Positions 40,464 to 50,022 of a DNA stretch of 64,000 nt are shown piece by piece; the first letter of the stretch is position 1, and each line of letters opens with the position of its first letter. A program made the translations under genes and the position numbers. This DNA comes from Geobacillus proteiniphilus. Lineage in GTDB: Bacteria; Bacillota; Bacilli; Bacillales; Anoxybacillaceae. The notes beneath the pieces were generated by a model, which did no database searches, was not told the origin of the DNA, and saw nothing but the letters and a program-made list of their open reading frames with translations. The stretch lies in contig NZ_MQMG01000001.1 of the NCBI RefSeq assembly GCF_001908025.1, positions 152,302 to 216,301 of the forward strand, given 5' to 3'.

Positions 40464-42164
40464 TCATTTTACGGGCAATTCTGCCGATTTGTCAAGCTTC
40501 TTTTTCTCCTCTTCGACCAGCACGCGGCGCAAAATTTTGCCAACCGCCGTCTTCGGCAATTCACTGCGGAACTCGTAGATGCGCGGCACTTTGTAAGCAG
40601 CCAGGCGCTGGCGCATAAACGCGTCAAGCTCCTCTTCGCTGCACGTTTCCCCCGGCTTTAACACGACGAACGCTTTCACCGTCTCGCCGCGGTACGGATC
40701 AGGAACGCCGATCACGGCCGCTTCCTGCACTTTCGGGTGCTCGTACAGCGCTTCTTCGACTTCGCGCGGGTAAATGTTGTAACCGCCGGCGATAATGACA
40801 TCTTTCTTGCGGTCGACGATATAAAAATACCCCCGCTCATCCATATATCCGATGTCGCCAGTGTATAGCCATCCGTCACGCAGCACTTGCTCGGTCTCTT
40901 CCGGACGATTCCAGTAGCCTTTCATCACTTGCGGCCCGCGCACCACGATCTCCCCAATCTCGCCGGGCTTTCCTTCTTCTCCCGTCTCAAGCAAAACGAT
41001 TTTCGCCTCCGTATCCGGCCACGGGACGCCGATGCTTCCTTTCACCCGCTCCCCATCCCAAAGAAAGTTGCTGTGGGTGACAGGGGACGCCTCGGTTAAC
41101 CCATAGCCTTCAATCAATTTTCCGCCCGTCGCCCGCTCAAACTGCTCCTGCACTTCAACCGGCAACGGAGCAGAGCCGCTGATGCAGACGTTGATCGAGG
41201 ATAAATCATATTTCGGCAAATCCGGATGGTTCAACAAAGCGATGTACATCGTCGGCGCGCCTGGAAACATCGTCGGCCGGGTGCGCTCGATCGTTTTCAA
41301 CGTTTGCTTCACATCAAACCGCGGGAGCAGCACCATTTTGCTTGCCATCATCACGGACAAATTCATCACCGTCGTCATTCCGTACACATGGAAAAACGGA
41401 AGCACACCGAGCACCGTTTCTTTTCCTTTTTCGCATTTATACACCCAATGGGCGCACATGAGCGTATTGGCGATCAAGTTGCGATGCGTCAACATGGCCG
41501 CTTTCGGATGCCCCGTCGTGCCGCCTGTATATTGCAGCAGCGCCACATCTTCCACCGGATCGATGTCCACCTCGATCGGAGCGGTTTCCTTCCGACTGAC
41601 GATCGTGCGGAACATATGAACGGTTTCGTTTTCCTTGATGCGGACGATGGGCATGTTTTGCTTCCGCTGCACAAGCGGATACAGCCATTTCTTCACCGTG
41701 GGCAAATAATCTTGCATTCTCGTGACAATCCAATGTTTGACCGGCGTTCTCCCTTTCAATCCTTCCGCCTTTGGATACAGGATATCCATCGTCACGAGCA
41801 CCGAGGCGCCGCTGTCGTTCAGCTGGTATTCAAGCTCATACTCGGTGTAAAGCGGGTTCGTCTGCACGACGATGCCGCCGGCCATGAGCGTCCCGTAGTA
41901 GCTGATGACCGCCTGCGGGCAGTTCGGCAGCATAATCGCCACCCGATCCCCTTTTTTCAATCCGATCGTCCGCAAATAATGCGCGAATGTCAACGCTTGC
42001 TCGTACAGCTCGCGAAACGTCATCGTCTTGCCCAAAAAGTCGATCGCCTCATGACCTCCGAACTGTTCGGTCGTCTCCCGCAAATAGTCAGAAAGCGTTT
42101 TCTTTGGATAATCGAGCGTATGCGGGATCTCCGGCGGATAGTGAGCGAGCCACGGTTTTTCCAT
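40464..42164 (-). CDS. lcfA: Long-chain fatty-acid-CoA ligase
   Basis: AMP-forming acyl-CoA synthetase that activates fatty acids for beta-oxidation, 566 residues. P-loop-like motif YTGGTTGHPKAAMLTHRNL near 215-233. Also GYGLTEASPVTHSN near 360, GDIGYMDERGYFYIVDRKKD near 445, and the C-terminal catalytic lysine region PKTAVGKILRR near 540. The ATG follows AGGGGGGATTGGG. First gene of the fad block; the next genes also have their own FadR-controlled promoter. Confidence 0.95.
   Translation of the reverse strand: MEKPWLAHYPPEIPHTLDYPKKTLSDYLRETTEQFGGHEAIDFLGKTMTFRELYEQALTFAHYLRTIGLKKGDRVAIMLPNCPQAVISYYGTLMAGGIVVQTNPLYTEYELEYQLNDSGASVLVTMDILYPKAEGLKGRTPVKHWIVTRMQDYLPTVKKWLYPLVQRKQNMPIVRIKENETVHMFRTIVSRKETAPIEVDIDPVEDVALLQYTGGTTGHPKAAMLTHRNLIANTLMCAHWVYKCEKGKETVLGVLPFFHVYGMTTVMNLSVMMASKMVLLPRFDVKQTLKTIERTRPTMFPGAPTMYIALLNHPDLPKYDLSSINVCISGSAPLPVEVQEQFERATGGKLIEGYGLTEASPVTHSNFLWDGERVKGSIGVPWPDTEAKIVLLETGEEGKPGEIGEIVVRGPQVMKGYWNRPEETEQVLRDGWLYTGDIGYMDERGYFYIVDRKKDVIIAGGYNIYPREVEEALYEHPKVQEAAVIGVPDPYRGETVKAFVVLKPGETCSEEELDAFMRQRLAAYKVPRIYEFRSELPKTAVGKILRRVLVEEEKKKLDKSAELPVK
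40466..40495 (-). promoter_or_regulatory. Promoter of fadR-fadB-etfB-etfA inside the 3' end of lcfA
   Basis: TTGACA (40490-40495), 18-base spacer, TAAAAT (40466-40471) on the minus strand. Its -10 touches the lcfA stop codon and the FadR operator covers the start-site region. Confidence 0.7.
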
Positions 42165-42213
42165 CCCAATCCCCCCTTACTTCTATTTTATTTTACTATT
42201 TTCAATTTTTCAT

Positions 42214-42247
42214 CAAAAAAAAGAACGCCGGGCTTGAACCGAGCGTT
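42214..42247 (-). terminator. Terminator after the small membrane protein gene
   Basis: AACGCTCGG...CCGGCGTT stem followed by eight T on the minus strand. It separates the mutS2-yshE unit from lcfA. Confidence 0.85.
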
Positions 42248-42410
42248 ACCAAAACCAGTACACCAAACCAACGAAGAAAAAGCACGCGCAGATGACAAAC
42301 AAGATTTTCGCCAGCACATCGACCGACCGGTTGCGCACCGCCATATAGACGATGCCGCCGACCAAAAGCAGCCCGACCGCAATCAACAACCATTTCACTA
42401 CTCCGTTCAT
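42246..42410 (-). CDS. Small two-helix membrane protein
   Basis: 54 residues from the ATG at 42410, preceded by AAAGGGGAACAACGA. Two hydrophobic helices (WLLIAVGLLLVGGIVYMAV and ILFVICACFFFVGLVYWFW) are joined by a short basic loop (RNRSVD). It directly follows yshE (13-base gap) and precedes a terminator, so it belongs to that unit. I do not recognise a family; function unknown. Confidence 0.7.
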   Translation of the reverse strand: MNGVVKWLLIAVGLLLVGGIVYMAVRNRSVDVLAKILFVICACFFFVGLVYWFW

Positions 42411-42423
42411 TCGTTGTTCCCCT

Positions 42424-42831
42424 TTACTGAATGCCTTCGCCGATGACAAACGACAAGCCGACGGAAATCACCATGGAAATAAAGCCGACCGCCCGGTTAT
42501 CATTGGCAATTTCGTCATCAATATTGAATTTCGGCGTCAAAAATTCGTAAATAAAGTACGCGGCGAGCAGAAGCAAAAACCCGTACAGCCCCCAGCCAAT
42601 CATCGACAGCAGCGACTCATGGCGGGCGAGCGCATAGCGAAAAATGTTGGCGATGCCGAAAATTTTCCCGCCGGTTGCCATCGCCACCGCCACATTGCCT
42701 TTGCGAATCTCTTCCCAGTTTTTGTACTTTGTCACCAATTCAAATACGGCTAAAAAGACGACGATGCACAACACGGCGACGCTGAAATTGGCCGCCGTTT
42801 TCACCATGTCGTGCTCCCAAAACGACGCCAT
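42424..42831 (-). CDS. yshE: DUF350 membrane protein YshE
   Basis: About 135 residues, four membrane helices, DUF350 type (LAVFELVTKYKNWEEIRKGN, ATGGKIFGIANIFRYAL, NDNRAVGFISMVISVGLSFVIG). I prefer the ATG at 42831 (MASFWEHDMVKTA) because GGGGG lies 8 bases upstream. An ATG at 42849 overlapping the mutS2 stop (ATGA) is also possible and would add six residues. Neighbour of mutS2 as in B. subtilis. Function unknown. Confidence 0.8.
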   Translation of the reverse strand: MASFWEHDMVKTAANFSVAVLCIVVFLAVFELVTKYKNWEEIRKGNVAVAMATGGKIFGIANIFRYALARHESLLSMIGWGLYGFLLLLAAYFIYEFLTPKFNIDDEIANDNRAVGFISMVISVGLSFVIGEGIQ

Positions 42832-42845
42832 TGCCATCGCCCCCA

Positions 42846-45200
42846 TCATTTCAGTTCAACGATCGTCACCCCGGTGCCGCCTTCATTCGCCTCTCCGAAC
42901 CGGAAGCTTTTCACCGCCCGGTGTTGTTTTAAAAACTGCTGCACTCCTTGGCGGAGCGCGCCCGTCCCTTTGCCGTGGATGATCGAAACGCGCGCATATC
43001 CGGCGAGCACGGCATCATCCAAGTATTTTTCAAGCCGAATGAGAGCGTCTTCGTACCGTTCGCCGCGCAAGTCAAGCTCGAGGCTCACATGGGCGTCCTT
43101 GCCTTTCACAGTCGCAACCGGCGTTACTTCTTTCGCCGGCGCGCTGCCGATGTACTCGAGATTTTTTTCATGAATTTTCATTTTCAAAATGCCGAGCTGC
43201 ACTTGCCATTCATCATCGGACACTTTCTCGATGAGATAGCCTTTTTGGTTGAGGCTCGTCACCTTCACTTCATCGCCCGGTTGGAACATATGGCGCGAGG
43301 CAGCCTTTTTCGCCTTTTTCCGCTTCTCCACTTTCGGCATAGCGGCAGCGAGCCGCTGTTTCGCCTCGACGAGCTCATGCTCTTTCACTTCCGCCCGCTT
43401 TTCTTTTTGCAAGCGGCGCAGCTCTTGAATGATCCGCTCGGCTTCGCGTTCCGCGGTGCGGATGATGTCGGCTGCTTTTTGCGCCGCTTCGGCAAGCCGC
43501 TCTTCTTTTTCCTCTTCCAGCGCTTCGAGCTTTTGCTCCCACTCGGCGCGCAGCCGCTTGGCTTCCTCAAGCGCCGCGCGCGCCCGCGCTTCCTCTTCCT
43601 CCGCTTGCTTTTTGCTTCGTTCAAGCGACGCGATCATGTTTTCCACGTTATGGCTTTCAGCGCTCACTTGCGCTTTCGCCCGCTCGATAATCCGCTCATC
43701 AAGCCCCAAGCGGCGTGAAATGTCAAAGGCGTTGCTGCGGCCGGGGATGCCGATCAACAGTTTATACGTCGGGCGGAGCGTTTCGGTGTCAAACTCGACG
43801 CTGGCGTTCACGACACCGGGACGGTTGTAGCCGTACGCTTTCAACTCGGGATAATGCGTCGTCGCCACCGTCCGCGCCCCGCGCCCGTGCACTTCATCCA
43901 AGATGGCGATCGCGAGCGCCGCCCCTTCCTGCGGATCGGTGCCAGCCCCAAGCTCATCAAACAGCACGAGGCTTTCACCATCGACATGGCGCAAAATATC
44001 AACAATATTGACCATATGGGACGAGAACGTGCTCAAGCTTTGTTCGATCGACTGCTCGTCGCCAATATCGGCGAAAACGGAACGGAACACCGCTGCTTCC
44101 GATCCGTCGGCCGCCGGGATGAACAGCCCCGCTTGCGCCATGAGCGTCAACAAGCCGATCGTTTTTAGAGTCACCGTTTTCCCGCCGGTGTTCGGCCCGG
44201 TGATGACGATCGTCGTATAGTCGCCGCCCAATTCAATATCATTGGGCACCGCCTTGTCCTGATCCAGCAGCGGATGGCGTGCCTGCAAAAAACGAAGATA
44301 GCCTCGGCTATTGACCGCTGGCTTCGCGGCTTGCAACCGACGGGCGTATTTCGCCTTGGCGAACGCAAAATCAAGCGCCGCGAGCGCTTCGACCGCCCGC
44401 GCAAGCGGCTCGGCCTGCTCGGCGACTTTTGCCGAAAGTTCGCGCAAAATGCGTTCGATTTCTTGCTTTTCTTTCGCCCGCGCTTCGCGGAGCGCATTGT
44501 TCAACTCGACGACCGCCTGCGGCTCAATAAACAGCGTCGCCCCGGACGCCGACTGGTCGTGGACGATGCCGCCGTAGGCGCCGCGATACTCTTGTTTCAC
44601 CGGGATGACATATCGGTCATTGCGGATCGTAATGATGGCGTCCGACAGCCGCTTTTGCGCCGACGGCGAGCGAATGATGCTCTCAAGCTTCTCGCGGATG
44701 CGCGCTTCCACTGACCGAATTTGCCCGCGCAGCGAGCGGAGGCGGTCGCTTGCGGCATCCAGCACTTCGCCATGGTCATCGATCGAGCGGCGAATGTCCT
44801 CTTCAAGCGCCGGCACCTCGACGAGCTCATCGGCATAACCGGCTAGGCGCGCCAACCCGCCGTACTCTTCATGCAGATCCATAATCAACCGTTTCATCTT
44901 CCGGCTTGCGGCCGCTGTCGCCGCCACTTCAAGCAACTCTTGTGGGCTGAGCGTGCCGCCGATCGCCGCCCGCTTGAGATGCGGACGGATGTCGACCACT
45001 CCGTCAAGCGGCGCATAGCCGCGCATCCGCAAAACAGCGGCGGCTTCATCCGTTTCGTCAAGCCAGGCGGCCACCTCCTCCAAGTCAGAAGACGGTATGA
45101 GAGCGTCGATTTTTTCCAAACCGAGCGGCGAGGACGCATGCTCGGCCAACTGCTCTTTCACTTTATCGAACTCCAAGGTGTGAAGCACTTTTTGTTGCAC
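42846..45200 (-). CDS. mutS2: Endonuclease MutS2
   Basis: MutS-paralogue ATPase with a C-terminal Smr domain, linked to recombination control and ribosome-collision rescue; 784 residues. The start is GTG at 45200 (reading [18 protein letters not shown]), 8 bases after GGGGG; a longer frame overlaps polX. Walker [16 protein letters not shown] near 330, Walker [17 protein letters not shown] near 405, a long coiled coil (about 510-620), and the Smr motif [12 protein letters not shown] with [11 protein letters not shown] at the end. Sits between polX and yshE. Confidence 0.95.
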   Translation of the reverse strand: MQQKVLHTLEFDKVKEQLAEHASSPLGLEKIDALIPSSDLEEVAAWLDETDEAAAVLRMRGYAPLDGVVDIRPHLKRAAIGGTLSPQELLEVAATAAASRKMKRLIMDLHEEYGGLARLAGYADELVEVPALEEDIRRSIDDHGEVLDAASDRLRSLRGQIRSVEARIREKLESIIRSPSAQKRLSDAIITIRNDRYVIPVKQEYRGAYGGIVHDQSASGATLFIEPQAVVELNNALREARAKEKQEIERILRELSAKVAEQAEPLARAVEALAALDFAFAKAKYARRLQAAKPAVNSRGYLRFLQARHPLLDQDKAVPNDIELGGDYTTIVITGPNTGGKTVTLKTIGLLTLMAQAGLFIPAADGSEAAVFRSVFADIGDEQSIEQSLSTFSSHMVNIVDILRHVDGESLVLFDELGAGTDPQEGAALAIAILDEVHGRGARTVATTHYPELKAYGYNRPGVVNASVEFDTETLRPTYKLLIGIPGRSNAFDISRRLGLDERIIERAKAQVSAESHNVENMIASLERSKKQAEEEEARARAALEEAKRLRAEWEQKLEALEEEKEERLAEAAQKAADIIRTAEREAERIIQELRRLQKEKRAEVKEHELVEAKQRLAAAMPKVEKRKKAKKAASRHMFQPGDEVKVTSLNQKGYLIEKVSDDEWQVQLGILKMKIHEKNLEYIGSAPAKEVTPVATVKGKDAHVSLELDLRGERYEDALIRLEKYLDDAVLAGYARVSIIHGKGTGALRQGVQQFLKQHRAVKSFRFGEANEGGTGVTIVELK

Positions 45201-45220
45201 GTATCTGACCCCCAGCTGAT

Positions 45221-46945
45221 TCATTTCTTTCGTTTGTCGCGCAAAAACTGTTGCAGCTTTTCAAGCGGCCATGTGTTGATGACCGTTTCCTTATGGATCC
45301 AACCTTTTCTTGCCGTCGCTACGCCGATCGCCATATCCTCGAGCATGTCCAAATGGTGGGCGTCCGTGTTGATGGCAATGTACGCCCCCGCTTCCTGGGC
45401 TTTTTTCACGTAGGCCGCCGACAAATCGAGCCGATTCGGGTTGGCGTTTAACTCAAGCACTGTGTTCGTCTCGGCCGCCAGCTCGATGAGCCGCTCGATA
45501 TCGACGTCATAGCCGTCGCGCTGGCCGATCAGCCGCCCGGTCGGGTGGGCGATGACATCGACGTACGGGTGGCGAAGCGCCGCTTCAAGCCGTTTCATGA
45601 TCGTCTCGCGCGGCTGTTTGAACGCAGAGTGAATGGCGGCGATGACAAAATCAAGCTCCTTGAGCACGTCATCGTCGTAATCGAGCGTCCCGTCGGGCAA
45701 AATATCCATCTCGATGCCGGCTAAAATGGTCAGATCGCTGTAGCGCGCGTTCAGCCGTTCAATTTCCTCGCGCTGGCGCCGCAACCGATCCGGGGTCAAG
45801 CCGTTGGCGACTTTCAAATAGTGCGAATGGTCGGTAATGGCGATATACCGATAGCCGCGGCGGCGGCACGCTTCGGCGAGCTCCTCGAGCGAACACGCGC
45901 CGTCGCTCCATGCCGAATGCATATGCAAGTCACCTTGGATATCGTCAAAATGGACAAGTGGATAATCAGAAGAATATCGCTCGACTTCCGTGCCATCTTC
46001 ACGCAGCTCCGGCGGAATGTACGGCAGCCCGAAATGGGCGTAAAACGCCGATTCATCGGGGAACGTTTTCACCTTGCCTGTCGCTTGGTCTTCCACGCCA
46101 TATTCGCTGATTTTCTCCCCGCGCTCTTTGGCGAGCTGGCGCATGCGCACATTATGGTCCTTCGATCCGGTAAAATGGTGAAGCGCGGTCGCAAACTCGT
46201 CCTCGCCGACGAGACGGAAATCAGCCGCAATTTCATCATCATACTGAAAAAGAAGCGACACTTTCGTCTCCCCAGCGGCGATCACCTCGCGGATGCGCTC
46301 AAAACCGAGCAGCCCGTCGCGCACCTCGGCCGGACGGTCGGTGGCGATGACATAATCCAAATCTTTCACCGTTTCGTTCAAGCGCCGCAAGCTGCCGGCC
46401 CGCGAGAAGCGGATCACGCCATCAAGACAAGCGAGCTGGCGTTCAATATCCGCCGCGATCGCGAGCACCCGGACGAGCGGCAGCCGCTCGGGGCGTTTGC
46501 CCGCCTTTTCAATGGCCATCAGCAGCTTTTCTTCCGTTTTCGCGCCGAAACCGGCAAGCACGCGCACTTTTCCAGCCAAGCACGCTTCTTTCAATCCGTC
46601 CATATCGACAATGCCAAGCTCTTGATGCAGCTTGGCGATTTTTTTGCCGCCAAGCCCCGGCAGTTTGAGCAAGGCAAGCAGCGTCTCCGGAACATCGCGT
46701 TTTAATTCATTCAGCACCGACGACGAGCCCGTTTCGATAAATTCGGTGATGATCGCCGCTGTGCTTTTGCCGATGCCAGGGATGGCGGTAAAGTCGCTGA
46801 TTTCCGTCAGGCTTCGTTCATCCGTTTCCAGCGCGCTTGCCGCCTTGCGAAATGCGTTTACTTTAAACGGGTTCTCACCTTTGATTTCCATATATAAGGC
46901 AATCGTTTCCAACAGGCGGATGACCTCTTTTTTGTGGACGTTCAC
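45221..46945 (-). CDS. polX: DNA polymerase X family protein with PHP domain
   Basis: Repair polymerase of the bacterial PolX type, 574 residues. Two N-terminal helix-hairpin-helix segments ([17 protein letters not shown] and [15 protein letters not shown]). The palm acidic motif is in [11 protein letters not shown] near 195. The C-terminal PHP phosphoesterase/3'-5' exonuclease domain has [28 protein letters not shown] and [10 protein letters not shown]. The start is GTG at 46945 after GGGAGGGGGACGGC. Twenty bases separate it from mutS2. Confidence 0.95.
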   Translation of the reverse strand: MNVHKKEVIRLLETIALYMEIKGENPFKVNAFRKAASALETDERSLTEISDFTAIPGIGKSTAAIITEFIETGSSSVLNELKRDVPETLLALLKLPGLGGKKIAKLHQELGIVDMDGLKEACLAGKVRVLAGFGAKTEEKLLMAIEKAGKRPERLPLVRVLAIAADIERQLACLDGVIRFSRAGSLRRLNETVKDLDYVIATDRPAEVRDGLLGFERIREVIAAGETKVSLLFQYDDEIAADFRLVGEDEFATALHHFTGSKDHNVRMRQLAKERGEKISEYGVEDQATGKVKTFPDESAFYAHFGLPYIPPELREDGTEVERYSSDYPLVHFDDIQGDLHMHSAWSDGACSLEELAEACRRRGYRYIAITDHSHYLKVANGLTPDRLRRQREEIERLNARYSDLTILAGIEMDILPDGTLDYDDDVLKELDFVIAAIHSAFKQPRETIMKRLEAALRHPYVDVIAHPTGRLIGQRDGYDVDIERLIELAAETNTVLELNANPNRLDLSAAYVKKAQEAGAYIAINTDAHHLDMLEDMAIGVATARKGWIHKETVINTWPLEKLQQFLRDKRKK

Positions 46946-46987
46946 GCCGTCCCCCTCCCTTTCCCGAAAAACCGCGGCCGCGCTCCG

Positions 46988-47527
46988 TCAGACGCGGCCA
47001 TGAATCCACCAGTTGCCAAGCATCTCCGACAACACCGGCGTATGCTTCACAATCACGGTCGCCATGAGCGAACGCTGCAGCTGTTCTTGGACGCTGTCAA
47101 TCGGCACGAGCGCACCGATATACAAAAGCAAAAAGACAAGCAAATACACTTCCGCAAATCCGAGCGCCGCCCCGGCCAAGCGGTTGACGCTGCGCAACAG
47201 CGGCAGCTGGGCGACGAAATCGAGCATCGAGCCGACGATTTGCAGCACGATTTTCACCACAAAAAATAAGAGTGCAAAGGAAATCGCCCGATAATAGGCA
47301 TCATCTAAATGGGTGCTCTGAAACAGCAGCTTCATCGTCTCAGGATCGCCGAACGTCGGATATGGAATCCAAAGGCGCAATGTCGGTACAAGCCGCTCAT
47401 AATACTTATAAGCAACGAAAAAGGCAATGAAAAACCCGGCCATATGAATGAATTGGAGAATAAAGCCGCGCTTGAGTCCGATCATCGCCCCCAGCAACAG
47501 GACAAACAGCAGCACGACATCAATCAT
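46988..47527 (-). CDS. yshB: CvpA-family membrane protein YshB
   Basis: 179 residues with four hydrophobic helices (IDVVLLFVLLLGAMIGLKRG, FIHMAGFFIAFFVAYKYY, FALLFFVVKIVLQIVG, GFAEVYLLVFLLLYIGAL), typical of CvpA/colicin V production proteins. The start at 47527 follows GGGGGACGCG and overlaps the end of zapA by 8 bases. Located between zapA and polX as in B. subtilis. Physiological role is unclear. Confidence 0.88.
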   Translation of the reverse strand: MIDVVLLFVLLLGAMIGLKRGFILQFIHMAGFFIAFFVAYKYYERLVPTLRLWIPYPTFGDPETMKLLFQSTHLDDAYYRAISFALLFFVVKIVLQIVGSMLDFVAQLPLLRSVNRLAGAALGFAEVYLLVFLLLYIGALVPIDSVQEQLQRSLMATVIVKHTPVLSEMLGNWWIHGRV

Positions 47528-47795
47528 CGCGTCCCCCATCCTTCTCCTTCTTCAGCTGTTCACGAAGCCGGTTGTATTCTTCCTTTAACTTCAAATACTC
47601 ACTGGCAATATTGACGGCCGTCAAAACGGCCAGCTTCGGTACATCGAGCATCGGATTTTTCTCACTGAATTCATGCATTTTATCGTCAACGAACGCGGCC
47701 ACGAGCCGGATATGAGCCGGGCTTTCCGCGCCGACGATCGTATAGTCTTGACCATAGATGCGGACGCTCACCCGCGTTTTTGGCTGCCCTGTCAA
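47520..47795 (-). CDS. zapA: Cell division protein ZapA
   Basis: FtsZ-ring bundling protein, 91 residues from a TTG at 47795, with GGGGG 7 bases upstream; a longer frame would add 13 residues that do not look conserved. The N-terminal domain (VSVRIYGQDYTIVGAESPAH) is followed by DDKMHEFSEKNPMLDVPKLA and a C-terminal coiled coil (EEYNRLREQLKKEKD). Overlaps yshB, so coupled. Confidence 0.92.
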   Translation of the reverse strand: MTGQPKTRVSVRIYGQDYTIVGAESPAHIRLVAAFVDDKMHEFSEKNPMLDVPKLAVLTAVNIASEYLKLKEEYNRLREQLKKEKDGGRDD

Positions 47796-47848
47796 CCTGC
47801 TTCCCCCATTTCGCAAAATCCTACTGTTTATCATATCATGAATGCTGG

Positions 47849-47854
47849 TATAAT
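47849..47854 (+). promoter_or_regulatory. Extended -10 of rnhC
   Basis: TGG-TATAAT on the plus strand, 52 bases before rnhC. The -35 is weak. Confidence 0.5.
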
Positions 47855-47906
47855 GGAAAGATACGACACAAAGGGATCCAGAAGAGGATAAAGGAGAGAG
47901 CGAACG

Positions 47907-48842
47907 TTGTCAAACTATGTGATTCACGCGGATCCACAGTTGCTTAATGCGCTGCGCGCCCACTACCAAGACGCCTTGTCCGACCGGCTTCCGGCTGGAG
48001 CTTTGTTTGCCGTCAAGCGCCCGGATGTCGTGATCACCGCCTACCGCTCGGGGAAAGTGCTGTTTCAAGGGAAAGCGGCCGAGCAAGAAGCAGCGAAATG
48101 GATGGGGAAGAGGGGGGCTGATCTAGGCAAACGACAGGAGAGAGAGACCGCCTCGTCCCCATTGGAACATAGGCTCGAGAAGCTTTCTGCGATCGGTTCG
48201 GATGAAGTCGGCACCGGAGACTATTTCGGCCCGATCGTCGTCGCCGCCGCCTACGTTGATCGGTCGCATATCGCCAAAATCGCGGCGCTTGGCGTGAAAG
48301 ATTCGAAACAATTGAACGATGAAGCGATCAAACGGATCGCGCCAGCCATCATGGAAACGGCGCCTTATGCCGTCACCGTGCTAACTAACGCCGAATATAA
48401 CCGCTGGCAGCGAAGCGGCATGCCGCAGACGAAAATGAAGGCGCTGCTTCACAACCGGACGCTCGCCAAGCTCGTTGACGACATCGCGCCCATCGAACCA
48501 GAAGCGATCATCATCGATCAATTTTTAGAACGCAGCTCGTATTTCCGCTACCTCGCTGATGAAACGCGCATCGTAAGCGAGCGGGTGCATTGCCTGCCGA
48601 AAGCAGAAAGCGTGCACGTGGCGGTCGCCGCCGCCTCGATCATCGCCCGCTATGTGTTTTTAGAAGAGATGGAGCGATTATCCCGCACCTTCGGCCTTTT
48701 GCTCCCGAAAGGCGCCGGCGCCATCGTTGACGAAGCCGCGGCCCGGATCATCCGCGAGCGAGGAGCTGAAGCACTTGAGACGTGCGCCAAGCTTCATTTC
48801 GCCAATACAAAAAAAGCGCTGGCCATCGCCAAGCGCGGATAA
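47907..48842 (+). CDS. rnhC: Ribonuclease HIII
   Basis: Degrades RNA in RNA-DNA hybrids, 311 residues, divergent from zapA. It starts with TTG at 47907, after AAAGGAGAGAGCGAACG. The N-terminal DUF3378/TBP-like substrate-binding domain (to about 90) precedes the catalytic domain, with GSDEVGTGDYFGPIVVAAAY (Asp and Glu of the type 2 RNase H site), GVKDSKQL, and the later acid in EAIIIDQFLERS. Confidence 0.96.
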   Translation: MSNYVIHADPQLLNALRAHYQDALSDRLPAGALFAVKRPDVVITAYRSGKVLFQGKAAEQEAAKWMGKRGADLGKRQERETASSPLEHRLEKLSAIGSDEVGTGDYFGPIVVAAAYVDRSHIAKIAALGVKDSKQLNDEAIKRIAPAIMETAPYAVTVLTNAEYNRWQRSGMPQTKMKALLHNRTLAKLVDDIAPIEPEAIIIDQFLERSSYFRYLADETRIVSERVHCLPKAESVHVAVAAASIIARYVFLEEMERLSRTFGLLLPKGAGAIVDEAAARIIRERGAEALETCAKLHFANTKKALAIAKRG

Positions 48843-48884
48843 TAGGTCGATCCACCCTTGTCCTCGACTGCTAAGAACGAAAGC

Positions 48885-49012
48885 AGAACCACCTCATACC
48901 CCCACTTGCGCCGCTATATATCGAAGTGGGGGCTTCACATGTATTCCCATATGATGATGAGAAGTTGACCGAACGATCCCCGTGTGCCCCACGGCAGCAA
49001 TCCCTAGCGGTT
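48885..49012 (-). repeat. Degenerate IS200/IS605-type right-end/omega-RNA-like remnant without its tnpB
   Basis: A hairpin with arms CCCCCACTT/AAGTGGGGG (about 48904-48939) and a downstream block CCCCGTGTGCCCCACGG. The latter closely resembles CCCCGTGCGTCCCACGG in the adjacent element at 49029-49363, where it lies between the tnpB end and the right-end hairpin. It looks like the right end of a second element whose coding part is lost. No gene here. Confidence 0.5.
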
Positions 49013-49028
49013 ATACTTTATTTTAACA

Positions 49029-49363
49029 TTGAACGCTCTCCCACCTACGCTAACGCTTATAGGTGGGAGATTCTTGGGAACACCCGCCCTACGGCAGGCT
49101 GTTAACCAAGCCATCCCCGTGCGTCCCACGGTTCAGCTGTCTTGCCAAAACAGCAAACGAAGCCCTTCCTGCAAAATATTTCGGGCGGCGTTATGGTCCC
49201 GGTCATGTTCGGCTCCGCAGTTTGGGCACCCCCACTGACGGATGTCGAGCGATTTCACCTCAACCTGCCGATGCCCGCAACACGAGCACAATTGACTCGA
49301 TGGAAACGTGTGGCCGACACGGACCAGCGTCCGTCCGTACCATTTCGCTTTATACTCGAGCAT
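49029..49363 (-). mobile_element. Truncated IS200/IS605-type element (tnpB 3' end plus right end)
   Basis: The right end terminates in TCAA (plus strand TTGA, 49029-49032). It carries the hairpin CTCCCACCTA...TAGGTGGGAG and the C-terminal part of tnpB. The element stops abruptly at about 49363 and no left end or tnpA is visible, so it is a dead fragment. An almost identical right end occurs at 63458-63508. Confidence 0.8.
49133..49363 (-). pseudogene. TnpB C-terminal fragment
   Basis: 76 residues remain of an RNA-guided nuclease of the TnpB family. The intact zinc finger is CSCCGH...[11 protein letters not shown], and [12 protein letters not shown] keeps the third RuvC aspartate. About the first 280 residues, including the other catalytic acids, are missing, so it cannot be active. 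The sequence upstream of 49363 is unrelated and AT-rich. Confidence 0.85.
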
Positions 49364-49605
49364 ACGGTGAGAAATTTTTTTGAAACAAGAGCTTGTTTTT
49401 CGTATGGAATTTCCGAAAGAAATAGTAATATTGCAGATATGAAAAAAGACAAGGCGTTAATTATAAATGAATTTACTATACCTAAAAGGCTGGTGAAAAA
49501 CGAGTTTTTTCGCTCAACTTGGTGCGCTTGACTAAGAAAGGAAAGTTGATCTGACTAAGTTTCTCTAATAGAGAAAGAGTTGGGATCCGCCGATCTTCCC
49601 TTAAA
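49364..49605. other. AT-rich spacer with no recognised gene
   Basis: Base composition is visibly more AT-rich than the surroundings. The only open frames are short, without ribosome-binding sites, and unrecognised. Probably debris between two broken elements. Confidence 0.5.
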
Positions 49606-49761
49606 TCACCGGCCCTCTAAGGTTTCTACCAAGATTCCACCCAACATTAGTCCAAATAATCTCGAGAAATTTCTAGAAAATTGAAACCAACTATTATAGT
49701 CTTCCTGCCCTTTCGCCGACGGCTGGGCGCCGTTGCGGATGACCTCAATGGTTTCTCCCAT
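49606..49761 (-). pseudogene. N-terminal fragment of a cupin-domain protein fused to unrelated sequence
   Basis: An ATG at 49761 with a strong AAAGGAGAGGGC site opens a 51-codon frame beginning ETIEVIRNGAQPSAKG. This is the usual N-terminus of small cupin proteins of the MxxxRNGSQPSxKGPxDYFTG type. After about residue 22 the similarity stops and the frame runs through unrelated sequence to a TGA, so the cupin barrel is gone. Confidence 0.5.
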
Positions 49762-49951
49762 TTTTGCCCTCTCCTTTCATTGATGATTCGGGCGGCAAGA
49801 GCGGAATTGTCTGTCATTCCTCAATGATTTTGACGCCCGACACCCAAAATCATCAACATTTGTTTATTATGATAACAAAGTTCAAATTCCAATCAATTGT
49901 GAAATCAAAGCGATTTGTTGATTAATGAACAACAATTGGAAAATCGTTCAA

Positions 49952-49994
49952 AAAACAAAAACAAGACGCTACCTCTCTTTTGGCGCGTCTTGTT
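49952..49994 (-). terminator. Terminator of the DJ-1/PfpI gene
   Basis: AACAAGACGC/GCGTCTTGTT perfect 10-base stem, followed by TTTTG on the minus strand. Confidence 0.88.
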
Positions 49995-50022
49995 ATGGAT
50001 AAACGAGTTCAGCTGATATTGT

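Noticed and set aside
41226..42446. 406-codon plus-strand open frame opposite lcfA
   Set aside because: Antisense to a clear acyl-CoA ligase. Its composition (Arg/His-rich) is that of a GC-rich shadow frame and there is no ribosome-binding site or motif.
45821..46705. 294-codon plus-strand open frame opposite polX
   Set aside because: Shadow frame with no ribosome-binding site or conserved motif.
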